This document shows, one piece after another, positions 7,853 through 15,934 of a stretch of 31,197 nt of DNA. Below the pieces are notes generated by a model. The model was not told the DNA's origin. It searched no databases and saw only the letters and a program-made list of their open reading frames with translations. The stretch's first letter is position 1; the number at the start of each line of letters is the position of its first letter. This DNA comes from an uncultured Oscillospiraceae bacterium (lineage in GTDB: Bacteria > Bacillota > Clostridia > Oscillospirales > Oscillospiraceae), in NCBI GenBank assembly GCA_910588045.1, contig CAJUPS010000032.1:1-31197 (forward strand), read 5' to 3'. The translations under genes and the position numbers were made by a program.

Positions 7853-7881
7853 TTGTTTATTCCGGCGGAATGTGCTAGGAT
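7853..7881 (+). promoter_or_regulatory. Promoter of the ABC importer operon with palindrome in the spacer
   Basis: TTGTTT (7853-7858) and TAGGAT (7876-7881) are 17 bp apart. The spacer contains the perfect 13-bp palindrome ATTCCG-G-CGGAAT (7859-7871), well placed for a repressor. The upstream region 7735-7852 is AT-rich and contains TTTACAAAAAT (7757-7767), a one-base variant of the motif near the two other promoters. No separate gene is visible between 7685 and 7953. Confidence 0.65.
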
Positions 7882-7953
7882 AAAGACAACGGAGGTTTTA
7901 TAAAAGCCGAAGTAATTTATGTTTTCCTAAAAGAAGAAATGGAGGATTTGCAC

Positions 7954-9345
7954 ATGAAATCAGCAACTCGTTTTCTGAAGCGGCTGGGCTGCTTCACCAT
8001 CGCGGCCATCCTCGCCCTGTCCTGCCTCTCCGCCTGCGGCGGCGGCTCCGGCAGCGGCGGCGGCAAGACCAAACTGAAGGTGTTCCTCTACATGAACGAC
8101 CACGAGAAGGAAGTCTACACCGGCATGGTGGAGAAGTTCAAGGAGGCGCACAAGGACGAGGTCTCCGACATCGAGTTCCAGATCACCACCCAGAGCGAGT
8201 ACGCCACCACCCTCACCGGCATGATGACCGCCAACGACATGCCCGACGTGTTCTACGTGGGGCCCGAGCGGGTCAAGGACTACGTGTCCAACGGCTACGT
8301 GGCCAATCTGACCCCGCTGCTCAGCGAGGCGGGCATCTCCACCGACGACCTGCCCCAGGGCATTCTGAACTTCTACCGGTATGACGGGACCAACGTGGGC
8401 GGCGGCGACCTGTACGCCCTGCCCAAGGATGCCTCCGTGTTCGCCTACGCCTACAACAAGGACGTCTTTGACGCCGCCGGCGTGGCCTACCCCGATCCCA
8501 ACAAGCCCTATACATACGACGAGTTCGTCCAGGTCCTCCAATCCCTGACTAAGGATACCAACGGCGACGGCGAGATCGACCAGTGGGGCGCCAGCTTCGC
8601 CGACCTGTACATGCTCCAGCAGTTCATCTGGTCCAACGGCGCCCGGTTCACCTCTGAGGACGGCAAGACCATCACCATCGACACCCCCGAATTTGTGGAC
8701 GCCCTCCAGAAGTACATCGACCTGACCCTGAAGTATCAGGTCACCCCCACCGTGGAGCAGGACACCGCCCTCGGGCCCTATCAGCGCTGGATCGCCGGTC
8801 AGACCGGCTTCTATGCCGCCGGGACCTGGGACGTGGCCTCCTTCATGGACCCCGAGACCTTCCCCTATAACTGGGATCTGTGCTACTATCCCACCCTGTC
8901 CTCCGGAAAATCCATGACCTGGTCCGGCACCGTGGGCTTCTGCGTCAGCGAGACCAGCGAGCACAAGGACCTGGCCCTCCAGCTCATCAGCTATCTGTCC
9001 ACCGACCCCGAGGGCCAGAAGGACCTGTCCGGCATGAACGGCGCCTCCAGCGTCCAGGTGCCCAACCTGCTGAGTCTCCAGGATGAGTTCAAGCAGATGG
9101 TGGCCGACGGCTCCATGACCTATCCCTCCAATGTGGACGTGATCTTCAACTACCTCAACGGCTGCGACTACGCCGAGGCCCGGATGCAGGAGACCACCTA
9201 CACCCCCAACACCGAGTGGATCGACATGTTCTGGGAGCAGCTCACCGACGTGAAGGCCGGTAAGCGGGACCTGGGCGAGTTCATCTCCACCATCAAGCCC
9301 GAGATGCAGGCTTCCTTGGATAAAGCCTGGGCGAATGCAGGCTGA
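7954..9345 (+). CDS. Sugar ABC transporter substrate-binding lipoprotein
   Basis: This is a 463-residue family 1 extracellular solute-binding protein (MalE/AraN-like). A signal peptide with basic start and hydrophobic core ends in the lipobox LSAC with lipidated Cys28, followed by a Gly/Ser linker. The mature part begins KTKLKVFLYMNDHEKEVY and has family features such as MTANDMPDVFYVGPE, YALPKDASVFAYAYNKDVFDAAGV and FYAAGTWDVASF. It would sit on the outer face of the membrane and hand oligosaccharides to the two permeases downstream. Flanking arabinanases suggest arabino-oligosaccharides, an inference from context. The ATG at 7954 follows GGAGGA; an in-frame TTG-type start at 7939 overlaps that site and is rejected. 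Confidence 0.93.
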   Translation: MKSATRFLKRLGCFTIAAILALSCLSACGGGSGSGGGKTKLKVFLYMNDHEKEVYTGMVEKFKEAHKDEVSDIEFQITTQSEYATTLTGMMTANDMPDVFYVGPERVKDYVSNGYVANLTPLLSEAGISTDDLPQGILNFYRYDGTNVGGGDLYALPKDASVFAYAYNKDVFDAAGVAYPDPNKPYTYDEFVQVLQSLTKDTNGDGEIDQWGASFADLYMLQQFIWSNGARFTSEDGKTITIDTPEFVDALQKYIDLTLKYQVTPTVEQDTALGPYQRWIAGQTGFYAAGTWDVASFMDPETFPYNWDLCYYPTLSSGKSMTWSGTVGFCVSETSEHKDLALQLISYLSTDPEGQKDLSGMNGASSVQVPNLLSLQDEFKQMVADGSMTYPSNVDVIFNYLNGCDYAEARMQETTYTPNTEWIDMFWEQLTDVKAGKRDLGEFISTIKPEMQASLDKAWANAG

Positions 9346-9360
9346 TCGGGAACTCGTGCG

Positions 9361-9420
9361 CCGCTTCGTGCGGAAATCGCGCGGCCTTAAGGCCGCCATC
9401 TGACGGAATCCTTCCGTCAG
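9361..9420 (+). repeat. Hairpin cluster downstream of the binding-protein gene
   Basis: Three short inverted repeats follow the stop codon: CCGC/GCGG (9361-9373), the 16-bp perfect palindrome GCGGCCTTAAGGCCGC (9381-9396), and CTGACGGAA/TTCCGTCAG with a 3-nt loop (9400-9420). None has a T tract. They could protect the 3' end of the binding-protein mRNA from exonucleases. Confidence 0.7.
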
Positions 9421-9454
9421 AATGAGCACTGTCCCTACACAACATATGAACTGC

Positions 9455-9493
9455 GGCCGGTCGGACCCGCAGGGGTCCGGCCGGCCCGTTTTT
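9455..9493 (+). terminator. Intrinsic terminator/attenuator inside the transporter operon
   Basis: A 14-bp stem with one T-G pair (9455-9468 with 9473-9486) and a GCAG loop is followed by CGTTTTT (9487-9493). It lies between the binding-protein gene and the first permease, with no promoter visible after it, so it should reduce rather than abolish read-through. Confidence 0.82.
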
Positions 9494-9512
9494 CAAGGGG
9501 GAGATATTTATT

Positions 9513-10454
9513 ATGGCAGCAACTACCGCGACGAAACCCGCAAAGACCACCAATACGCCCCACATGAGCCGGATGGCGCTGCAGGAGCAGCGCTGGGGCC
9601 GCCTGTTCGTGGCGGCGCCCTTCATCGGCTTCTGCCTGTTCAGCGCGTTCCCCATCGTGTTTGCCTTCGTGGCCAGTATGTCCAACTGGACCGGCACCAA
9701 CAGTATTTTTGAGAATTTCATCGGATTAGCCAACTACATTGAACTGTTCACCGATTCCCGCTTCTGGATGACCGTGGGCACCACCATCATCTACATGATC
9801 GGTATCCCCGTGGGCATGATCCTGGGTCTGCTGATCGCCACGGCCATGAACCGGAAGATCCCCGGCGTGAAGGTCCTGCGGACCATGTACTACGTGCCCG
9901 TCATTTCCTCCCTGGTGGCCGTGGCCATCCTGTGGGCCTGGGTATTCAACTATGACTTCGGCCTGCTGAACCTCATCATCAAGGCCATCACCGGCGGCAA
10001 GGGTCCCAACTGGCTGGGCGACGAGTTCTGGATCAAGGTCTCCATGATCATCTTCATGGTGTGGAAGGGCCTGGGGACCTCCGTGATTCTGTACCTCTCC
10101 GGCCTGCAGAACATCCCCCGGGACTACTACGAGGCCGCCACCATCGACGGCGCCACCGGCTGGCAGGCTTTCAGGAATATCACCATCCCTCTGGTTTCTC
10201 CCGTGACCTTCTACCTGCTCATCACCGGCATCATCGGCGGCTTCCAGGTGTTCGTGGAGGTCTCCGTCATGGTCACCAACGGCGGAATCAACTACTCCGC
10301 CGCCACCGTGGTCTACTACCTGTGGGACAAGGCGTTCAAGCACCAGCAGATGGGCTACGGCTCCGCCATGGCCTTCATCCTGGCTATCATCATCTTTATC
10401 GTGACCGCCATCAACTTCAAGGGTCAGGATAAATGGGTTAAGACCATTGATTAA
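9513..10454 (+). CDS. Sugar ABC transporter permease, MalF/AraP type
   Basis: This 313-residue membrane protein has about six transmembrane helices, the first near residues 30-55 (FVAAPFIGFCLFSAFPIVFAFVA). The ATPase-docking EAA loop is EAATIDGATGWQAFRNITIPLVSP, near residue 205. It forms one half of the channel with the permease encoded 16 nt downstream. A GGGGGAG site precedes the ATG. The soluble N-terminal tail (about 25 residues, Thr/Ala-rich) is normal for this family. Substrate is inferred from neighbours as arabino-oligosaccharides. Confidence 0.93.
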   Translation: MAATTATKPAKTTNTPHMSRMALQEQRWGRLFVAAPFIGFCLFSAFPIVFAFVASMSNWTGTNSIFENFIGLANYIELFTDSRFWMTVGTTIIYMIGIPVGMILGLLIATAMNRKIPGVKVLRTMYYVPVISSLVAVAILWAWVFNYDFGLLNLIIKAITGGKGPNWLGDEFWIKVSMIIFMVWKGLGTSVILYLSGLQNIPRDYYEAATIDGATGWQAFRNITIPLVSPVTFYLLITGIIGGFQVFVEVSVMVTNGGINYSAATVVYYLWDKAFKHQQMGYGSAMAFILAIIIFIVTAINFKGQDKWVKTID

Positions 10455-10470
10455 GGAGGGGGAAAGAAAA

Positions 10471-11334
10471 ATGGCTAAAGTTTCAAGCGGCGGCGTACAG
10501 TCCAAGGGCAGCCGCGCCCTGGATAAGGTCCTCTTTGTGGTGCTGGCCCTGGGGGCCGTCATCATGGTGTTTCCCCTGTTCTACATGATCATGTGCTCCT
10601 TCATGACCAAGAACCAGATCCTCTCCGCCAATTTCTCCGTGATCCCCAACCCCTGGCGTTGGGGCATGTACTCCGAGGTGCTCCACAAGGGCCTGTTCCT
10701 CTCCGGTATCCGGAACAGTCTGACGGTGGCGCTGCCAGTGCTGGTGGTGGGCGGCTTCACGTCCTCCCTGGCGGCCTTCTCCTTCGCCAAGCTGCGCTTC
10801 AAGGGCCGCGAGCAGATGTTCCTGGCGCTGCTGGCCACCATGATGATCCCCTTCGCGGTGGTCATGATCCCCCAGTACGTCATGTTCACCAAGATGGGCT
10901 GGACCAACAGTCTGCTGCCCCTGATCATCCCCGGCCTGTTCGGCAACGTGAGCATCATCTTCTTCCTGCGCCAGAATCTGTCCAGCATCCCCAACGACAT
11001 GGTGGACGCGGCGAAGATCGACGGGTGCTCCTTCTTCCAGATCTACTACAAGGTGTTCCTGCCCATGATGAAGGGCGCGCTGATGACCCAGATCATTTTG
11101 TGGTTCATGGGCATCTGGAACGACTACCTGGCCCCCACCATCTTTGTGCAGAGCGAGAAGTGGTACACCTTGCAGGTGGTCATTCGCTCCTTCAACGACC
11201 AGTACGCGGTGAACAGTAACTATCCCCTGATCATGGCGGCCAGCGTGATCGCCATGCTGCCCACCCTGCTGCTGTTCTTCTTCTTCCAGCGGTACATCAT
11301 CGAATCCATGGCCCTCTCCGGCGTAAAGGGGTAA
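10471..11334 (+). CDS. Sugar ABC transporter permease, MalG/AraQ type
   Basis: This 287-residue protein has six predicted membrane helices, beginning with VLFVVLALGAVIMVFPLFYMIMCSF in part. Its EAA loop, DAAKIDGCSFFQIYYKVFLP (near residue 190), contacts the ATPase. It ends with the family-typical S-x-ALSGVKG tail. The ATG at 10471 follows AAGGAGGGGG; the in-frame start at 10447 lies within the previous gene and has no site. It pairs with the MalF-type permease. No ATP-binding subunit gene follows; instead a GH43 gene starts 3 nt after the stop, so the importer probably uses a shared MsmX/UgpC-type ATPase. Confidence 0.93.
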   Translation: MAKVSSGGVQSKGSRALDKVLFVVLALGAVIMVFPLFYMIMCSFMTKNQILSANFSVIPNPWRWGMYSEVLHKGLFLSGIRNSLTVALPVLVVGGFTSSLAAFSFAKLRFKGREQMFLALLATMMIPFAVVMIPQYVMFTKMGWTNSLLPLIIPGLFGNVSIIFFLRQNLSSIPNDMVDAAKIDGCSFFQIYYKVFLPMMKGALMTQIILWFMGIWNDYLAPTIFVQSEKWYTLQVVIRSFNDQYAVNSNYPLIMAASVIAMLPTLLLFFFFQRYIIESMALSGVKG

Positions 11335-11337
11335 GAA

Positions 11338-12663
11338 ATGGACGAGAGCGGCGTGCTGCGCCTGAACGACCCGGACGTGGAGCGGAATCCCGCCTACGCC
11401 TCCCACGACCCCGGCATGATGTGGGACCCGCGCAGCGGGCTCTACTACTCCTACAGTACGGACAGCTACTCCCCCAAGGCGGGGCTGGGGAAGAAGATCG
11501 GGATCCCCGTGCGGGTGTCCCGGGACCTGGTGCACTTTGCCTATCAGAGCACGGTGCTGTCCGCCGCCGCCGTGAAGCAGGGGCGGGACAACGGGGCCTA
11601 TCCCCCCACAAAGGGCTTCTGGGCTCCCTATGGGGAGTATGCGGGCGGCGAGTACCGGCTCTACTACTCCGCCACCCGGGACTTCGGGTCCTCGGAGTCC
11701 CGGATCTGGCTGGCGGTTTCCCAAAACCCCCTGGGGCCCTTTGAGAACCGGGGCGTGGTGGCGGACAGCTGGGGCACGGACGACTCCCTGCCCAACGCCA
11801 TCGACCCCCACGTGCTCCACACCCCCGGGGGGAGGGACTACCTGCTCTACGGCTCCTTCTTCGGCGGGATCTACATGAAGGAGCTGCATCCGGAGACGGG
11901 GCTGCCTGTGGAAGCGGACCCCCGCTCGCTGGGACGGTGCGTCGCCCATCGGATGCCCCCTCCGGCCCTGGACGGGCCGGAGGGACCGGCGGGGCTGTAC
12001 TGTCCGGAGACGGGGTACTACTACCTGTTCCTCTCCTACGGCTGGCTGGGGGACGACTACGACATCCGGGTGGGCCGGTCCCGGGACCCGCTGGGGCCCT
12101 ACCTGGACTACGAGGGCAGGGACCTGGCCGGGGAGAGCCTGGGGCTGAAGCTGGCGAACAGCTACATCTTCCGGGCCAGGGCGCCCCGGGTGAAAAGCGG
12201 CGGCGGCTGGCAGTGGGGCGGCCTGCGGGGGCCGGGGCACGGCGTGCCCTTCCGCGACCCGGTGAGCGGGCGGTACTTCTTCGTCCACCATATCCGGGAC
12301 GGCAACCCCAGGGACTGCCGGTACGACCCCGTCTACGACCGGTACAGCTACCGGCACCACTACATGGTGGTCCGGCCCATGTTCTTCGTGGACGGATGGC
12401 CGGTGCTGGGGCCCGAGCCCTACGCCGGGGAGTCCATGGAGGCGGTGACGCCCCCCGACGGGGAGATGTGGGAGGTCATCGTCCTGGATGACCGGGACAA
12501 CAGGATGAAGACCTCCGGCAACGCCCGGCTGGCCGCGGACGGGTATCTGCTGCGCCACAGCGTCTGCTATCGCTGCACGGACTTTGAGAACGGCGGGGAG
12601 GCGCTGGCCTTCACGGGGATCGACGAGTTCGGGCGGACCTGCTGGGGAAAACGCACCAAATAA
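11338..12663 (+). CDS. Cytoplasmic GH43 enzyme, arabinan endo-1,5-alpha-L-arabinosidase-like
   Basis: This 441-residue GH43 propeller lacks a signal peptide. The general base is Asp24 in ASHDPGMMWD, the second Asp lies in NAIDPHVLH and the general acid is probably the Glu of EGPAGLYC. GYYYLFLSYGWL and the histidine-containing GPGHGV and FVHHIR match endo-arabinanase-like subfamilies (GH43_4/5-like). It shares long motifs with the secreted enzyme encoded next, suggesting a related cytoplasmic and surface pair. The C-terminus, from about residue 360, is a short beta-rich extension. The start is 3 nt after the permease stop, implying coupling. The stop codon TAA (12661-12663) is one copy of the MITE target duplication. 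Confidence 0.85.
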   Translation: MDESGVLRLNDPDVERNPAYASHDPGMMWDPRSGLYYSYSTDSYSPKAGLGKKIGIPVRVSRDLVHFAYQSTVLSAAAVKQGRDNGAYPPTKGFWAPYGEYAGGEYRLYYSATRDFGSSESRIWLAVSQNPLGPFENRGVVADSWGTDDSLPNAIDPHVLHTPGGRDYLLYGSFFGGIYMKELHPETGLPVEADPRSLGRCVAHRMPPPALDGPEGPAGLYCPETGYYYLFLSYGWLGDDYDIRVGRSRDPLGPYLDYEGRDLAGESLGLKLANSYIFRARAPRVKSGGGWQWGGLRGPGHGVPFRDPVSGRYFFVHHIRDGNPRDCRYDPVYDRYSYRHHYMVVRPMFFVDGWPVLGPEPYAGESMEAVTPPDGEMWEVIVLDDRDNRMKTSGNARLAADGYLLRHSVCYRCTDFENGGEALAFTGIDEFGRTCWGKRTK

Positions 12664-12824
12664 GAACCTGTATTCACAACCGTTGCACGCTGTCTGGGCG
12701 GTCTTTTCCCCGCCGTACGGCGTCAATTTTCCTCGCAATCCGTCAGGATTGCTTCAAAAAATTTCCTTGTCCGGCGAGAAAAATCCTCGCCCATCCAGCA
12801 TCCCCCGGTTATGAATACAGGTTC
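12664..12824 (+). mobile_element. 161-bp MITE with TAA target duplication
   Basis: Terminal inverted repeats of 18 bp with one mismatch (12664-12681 and 12807-12824, GAACCTGTATTCAYAACC) are flanked by the direct repeat TAA (12661-12663 and 12825-12827). The interior is non-coding and contains three hairpins: CGCCGTACGGCG (12711-12722), GCAATC/GATTGC (12735-12752) and GGCGAG/CTCGCC (12773-12791). It encodes no transposase, so it would depend on one in trans. The 3-bp TNA-type target resembles some IS5-family groups, but that affiliation is tentative. Strand is arbitrary. Confidence 0.85.
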
Positions 12825-12841
12825 TAAGCGATTTTTAATCG

Positions 12842-12874
12842 GGGGTTGGGACGGCGCTCCCAACCCCTCTTTAT
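12842..12874 (+). terminator. Hairpin terminator between the two endo-arabinanase genes
   Basis: A 10-bp perfect stem (GGGGTTGGGA at 12842-12851, TCCCAACCCC at 12858-12867) is followed by TCTTTATT, a moderate U tract. Without the MITE it would begin 15 nt after the upstream stop codon, consistent with being the native terminator. The lipoprotein gene starts soon after, so read-through is probably partial. Confidence 0.68.
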
Positions 12875-12895
12875 TCAGAAAAGGGAGGATTACAA

Positions 12896-14374
12896 ATGCC
12901 TCGCAGAATCAGACTGATTGCGCTGTGCTGCCTGCTGGCCCTTCTGGCGGCGTCCTGCGGCCAGAAGGAGAAGCTGCAAGGGGAGACGCCGGTAGAGCAC
13001 ACCTTTGCAGACGTGTCCCTCCACGACCCGTCCGTGGTCCGGGGGGAGGACGGGAATTACTACATCTTCGGCTCCCATCTGGCGGTGGCCAGGACCGGGG
13101 ACCTGATGAACTGGGCGTATATCAACGATAAGATGAAGGCCCACAGCAGCGTGATCCCCGACGTATACACCGCCATGGCGGACGCCTTCGCCTGGAGTCA
13201 GAGCGACACCTTCTGGGCGCCGGACGTGGTCAGGCTCCAGAATGGGAAATACTGCATGTACTACTGCAACTGCAAGGGCGACGAGCCCCAGTCCTGCATC
13301 GGCATTGCCTATGCCGACAGCGTGGAGGGGCCCTACGAGAACCAGGGCCTGTTCCTCTACTCCGGCGCGGGTGCGGACGAGAGGAACGGCTTTGACAGCA
13401 TCTATCAGCCCACCCGGGATCCCAACGCCGTGGATCCCTGCGTGTTCTACGACCCCGACGGGCGGCTGTGGATGATCTACGGCTCCTACTCCGGCGGCAT
13501 CTTCGCCAAGGAGATGGACCCGGCCACCGGCCTGCCCCTGGACATGACGGACTACGGGACCAAGCTGCTGGGGGGCAACCACCTGCGCATCGAGGCCCCC
13601 TATGTCATCTATAACCCGGATACGGGGTACTACTACCTGTTCCTCTCCTTCGGCGGGCTGGACTCCGACGGGGGGTACAACGTCCGGGTGGTCCGCTCGG
13701 AGAATCCCGACGGGCCCTACTACGACTCCATGGGCCAGGAGATGACCAGCTGCAAGGGGCCCAGCGGGTCCTATTTCAGCGACGCCACCGCCGCCAACTA
13801 CGGCGTGAAGCTGATGGGCGGCTACCGCTTCTGCTGGCAGGAGGGCGAGCTGGGGGAGAACCGGAAGGGGTATCTCTCCCCCGGGCACAACTCCTGCCTG
13901 TACGACGAGGAGAGCGGCAAGTATTTCATGATCCACCACACCCGCTTTGAGGCCCGGGGGGAGGAACACGAGGTGCGGGTCCGACAGATGTTCTTCAACG
14001 CCGACGGCTGGCCGGTGCTGGCCCCCTACCGTTACACCGGCGAGACCGCCGATGCGGTGACGGCGGAGGAGATCCCCGGGACCTACAAGCTCATCCAGCA
14101 CGGACGGGACATCAACGCCGAGGCCCACCTGTCGGTGAACATCACCCTCGGGAAGGACGGCAAGATCGCCTGTCAGGAGGATGCGGACCTGTCCGGCGAG
14201 TGGAAGCTCACCGGGGACAGCCAGGCGGAGCTGACCATCGGCGGGAAGACCTACACCGGGTTGTTCCTGGTCCAGTGGGACGAGGACGGGCAGAAGGACG
14301 TCATGACCTTCACCGCTCTGGACGGGAAGTCCGGCACGTGCGTGTGGGGCAGCGGCCTGAAGGCAATGGAATAA
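12896..14374 (+). CDS. Surface lipoprotein GH43 endo-1,5-alpha-L-arabinanase (Abn2-like)
   Basis: This 492-residue protein begins with a lipoprotein signal (MPRRIRLIALCC..., lipidated Cys21 after LLAAS) and would be anchored outside the membrane. The GH43 propeller shows catalytic Asp44 in LHDPSVV, the second Asp in NAVDPCVFYD and the acid Glu in RIEAPYVIYN. Characteristic segments are TFWAPDVV, MIYGSYSGGIFAKEMD and the calcium-linked histidine in SPGHNS. From about residue 380 a beta-barrel C-terminal domain follows (GTYKLIQHGRDINAEAHLSV onward), as in B. subtilis Abn2. It should cut the arabinan backbone internally and feed oligomers to the importer. AGGGAGG precedes the ATG. No promoter is obvious between the terminator hairpin and this gene. 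Confidence 0.9.
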   Translation: MPRRIRLIALCCLLALLAASCGQKEKLQGETPVEHTFADVSLHDPSVVRGEDGNYYIFGSHLAVARTGDLMNWAYINDKMKAHSSVIPDVYTAMADAFAWSQSDTFWAPDVVRLQNGKYCMYYCNCKGDEPQSCIGIAYADSVEGPYENQGLFLYSGAGADERNGFDSIYQPTRDPNAVDPCVFYDPDGRLWMIYGSYSGGIFAKEMDPATGLPLDMTDYGTKLLGGNHLRIEAPYVIYNPDTGYYYLFLSFGGLDSDGGYNVRVVRSENPDGPYYDSMGQEMTSCKGPSGSYFSDATAANYGVKLMGGYRFCWQEGELGENRKGYLSPGHNSCLYDEESGKYFMIHHTRFEARGEEHEVRVRQMFFNADGWPVLAPYRYTGETADAVTAEEIPGTYKLIQHGRDINAEAHLSVNITLGKDGKIACQEDADLSGEWKLTGDSQAELTIGGKTYTGLFLVQWDEDGQKDVMTFTALDGKSGTCVWGSGLKAME

Positions 14375-14387
14375 AAAGGCAAAAGGG

Positions 14388-14416
14388 TTGCTTTTCCCGG
14401 CCCGCTGGGGTACAAT
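14388..14416 (+). promoter_or_regulatory. Sigma-A promoter of the seven-gene arabinose operon
   Basis: TTGCTT (14388-14393) and TACAAT (14411-14416) are 17 bp apart and lie 13 bp after the Abn2-like gene. The GC-rich spacer lacks the TTTACCAAAAT motif found at the other promoters of the locus. Confidence 0.78.
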
Positions 14417-14446
14417 GGGAGCAACACCATTATCAGGAGGATGCCT

Positions 14447-15934
14447 ATGGCAATCATTCATATTGACGAGACCAAACCCCTCGGCCGCATTGCGCCGGAA
14501 ATCTACGGACATTTCTCCGAGCATCTGGGGCGGTGCATCTATGAGGGTATTTTCGTAAAGCCGGACAGCGGCATTCCCAACGTCAACGGGATGCGCTGCG
14601 ACGTGGTGGAGGCCCTCAAGGAGATCCGCGTCCCGGTGCTGCGCTGGCCCGGCGGGTGCTTCGCCGACGAGTACCACTGGAAGGACGGCATCGGCCCCCG
14701 GGAGAGCCGCAAGCGGATGGTGAACACCCACTGGGGCGGGGTGGTGGAGGACAACTCCTTCGGCACCCACGAGTTTTTCGAGCTCTGCCGCCAGCTGGGG
14801 TGCAAGACCTACATCAACGGCAACGTGGGCAGCGGCACCGTCCAGGAGATGAGCGAGTGGGTGGAGTACATGACCTTCGACGGCGTGTCCCCCATGGCGC
14901 AGCTGCGGGCGGAAAACGGGCACAAGGACCCCTGGCGGGTGGACTACTTCGGCGTGGGCAATGAAAATTGGGGCTGCGGCGGCAACATGACACCGGGCTA
15001 CTACGCCAACCTCTACCGCCGCTATCAGACCTACGTGCGCCAGTACGACCATGCTGCGCCCATCCGGAAAATCTGCGGCGGGCCCAACGTGGACGACGCG
15101 AAGTGGACGAAGAAGGTGCTCAAGACCTGCTTCGCTCCGCCCCACCCCGACGACGCCCACGGGTTCATGGACGGCCTGAGCCTCCACTACTACGTCCACC
15201 CCGGCGGATGGCAGAACAAGGGCAGCGCCACCGTCTTCACGGAGGAGGAGTGGTACGCCACCATGGAGAAGGCCCTCTATATGGAGGAACTGATCCGCCT
15301 CCACGGCGGCATCATGGACAAGTACGACCCGGAGAAGAAGGTGGGCCTCATCGTGGACGAGTGGGGCACGTGGTACGACGTGGAACCGGGGACCAACCCG
15401 GGCTTCCTCTACCAGCAGAACACCATGCGGGACGCCCTGGTGGCGGCGGTGACGCTGAACATCTTCAACAACCACTGCGACCGGGTGCAGATGGCCTGCA
15501 TCGCCCAGATGGTGAACGTGCTCCAGGCGGTGCTCCTCACCGAGGGGGAGAAGATGGTCAAGACCCCCACCTGGCACGTGTTCCGCATGTACCGGGACCA
15601 CCAGGGGGCCCAGGCCCTGCCGGTGACGGTGGAGGACGCGGGCACCGCGGGCGGGAAGCTCCCGGCGGTGCAGGTCTCCGCCTCCCGGATGGAGAGCGGA
15701 GAGATCACGGTGACGGCGGCCAACCTGTCCATGACGGAGAGCCGGACGGTGCGCCTGGCCCTGGCGGGCCGGAAGACGGCGGAGGGCGTCCTGCTGGCCG
15801 GGGAGGCCCACGCCCACAACACCTTCGACGAGCCGGAGGCCGTGCAGGAGCAGGCGCTGGCGGTGACGCAGGCGGAGGACGGCATCTCCTTCACGCTGCC
15901 GCCCTGCGGCGTGGCGTCGGTGCGCCTGGCGTGA
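14447..15934 (+). CDS. abfA: GH51 alpha-N-arabinofuranosidase
   Basis: GH51 enzymes remove terminal and side-chain alpha-L-arabinofuranose from arabinan, arabinoxylan and their oligomers with retention. The 495-residue cytoplasmic protein has the family layout: a TIM barrel with acid/base Glu in FGVGNENWGCGGN (near residue 173) and nucleophile Glu in LIVDEWGTWYDVEPG (near 304), then a C-terminal beta-sandwich from about residue 370. The N-terminal GRIAPEIYGHFSEHLGRCIYEG and RWPGGCFADEYHW are diagnostic. The start is ATG at 14447: GGAGG ends at 14440, directly abutting the in-frame ATG at 14441, which therefore lacks spacing. It leads the operon and overlaps the next gene by 4 bp (GTGA). Confidence 0.96.
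   Translation: MAIIHIDETKPLGRIAPEIYGHFSEHLGRCIYEGIFVKPDSGIPNVNGMRCDVVEALKEIRVPVLRWPGGCFADEYHWKDGIGPRESRKRMVNTHWGGVVEDNSFGTHEFFELCRQLGCKTYINGNVGSGTVQEMSEWVEYMTFDGVSPMAQLRAENGHKDPWRVDYFGVGNENWGCGGNMTPGYYANLYRRYQTYVRQYDHAAPIRKICGGPNVDDAKWTKKVLKTCFAPPHPDDAHGFMDGLSLHYYVHPGGWQNKGSATVFTEEEWYATMEKALYMEELIRLHGGIMDKYDPEKKVGLIVDEWGTWYDVEPGTNPGFLYQQNTMRDALVAAVTLNIFNNHCDRVQMACIAQMVNVLQAVLLTEGEKMVKTPTWHVFRMYRDHQGAQALPVTVEDAGTAGGKLPAVQVSASRMESGEITVTAANLSMTESRTVRLALAGRKTAEGVLLAGEAHAHNTFDEPEAVQEQALAVTQAEDGISFTLPPCGVASVRLA

Noticed and set aside
10483..12738. Long minus-strand frame opposite the second permease and GH43 genes
   Set aside because: It mirrors two convincing genes, has low-complexity composition and no domain.
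12661..12827. A small gene inside the MITE
   Set aside because: No frame has a ribosome binding site or recognisable motif; the interior is explained by hairpins between terminal repeats.
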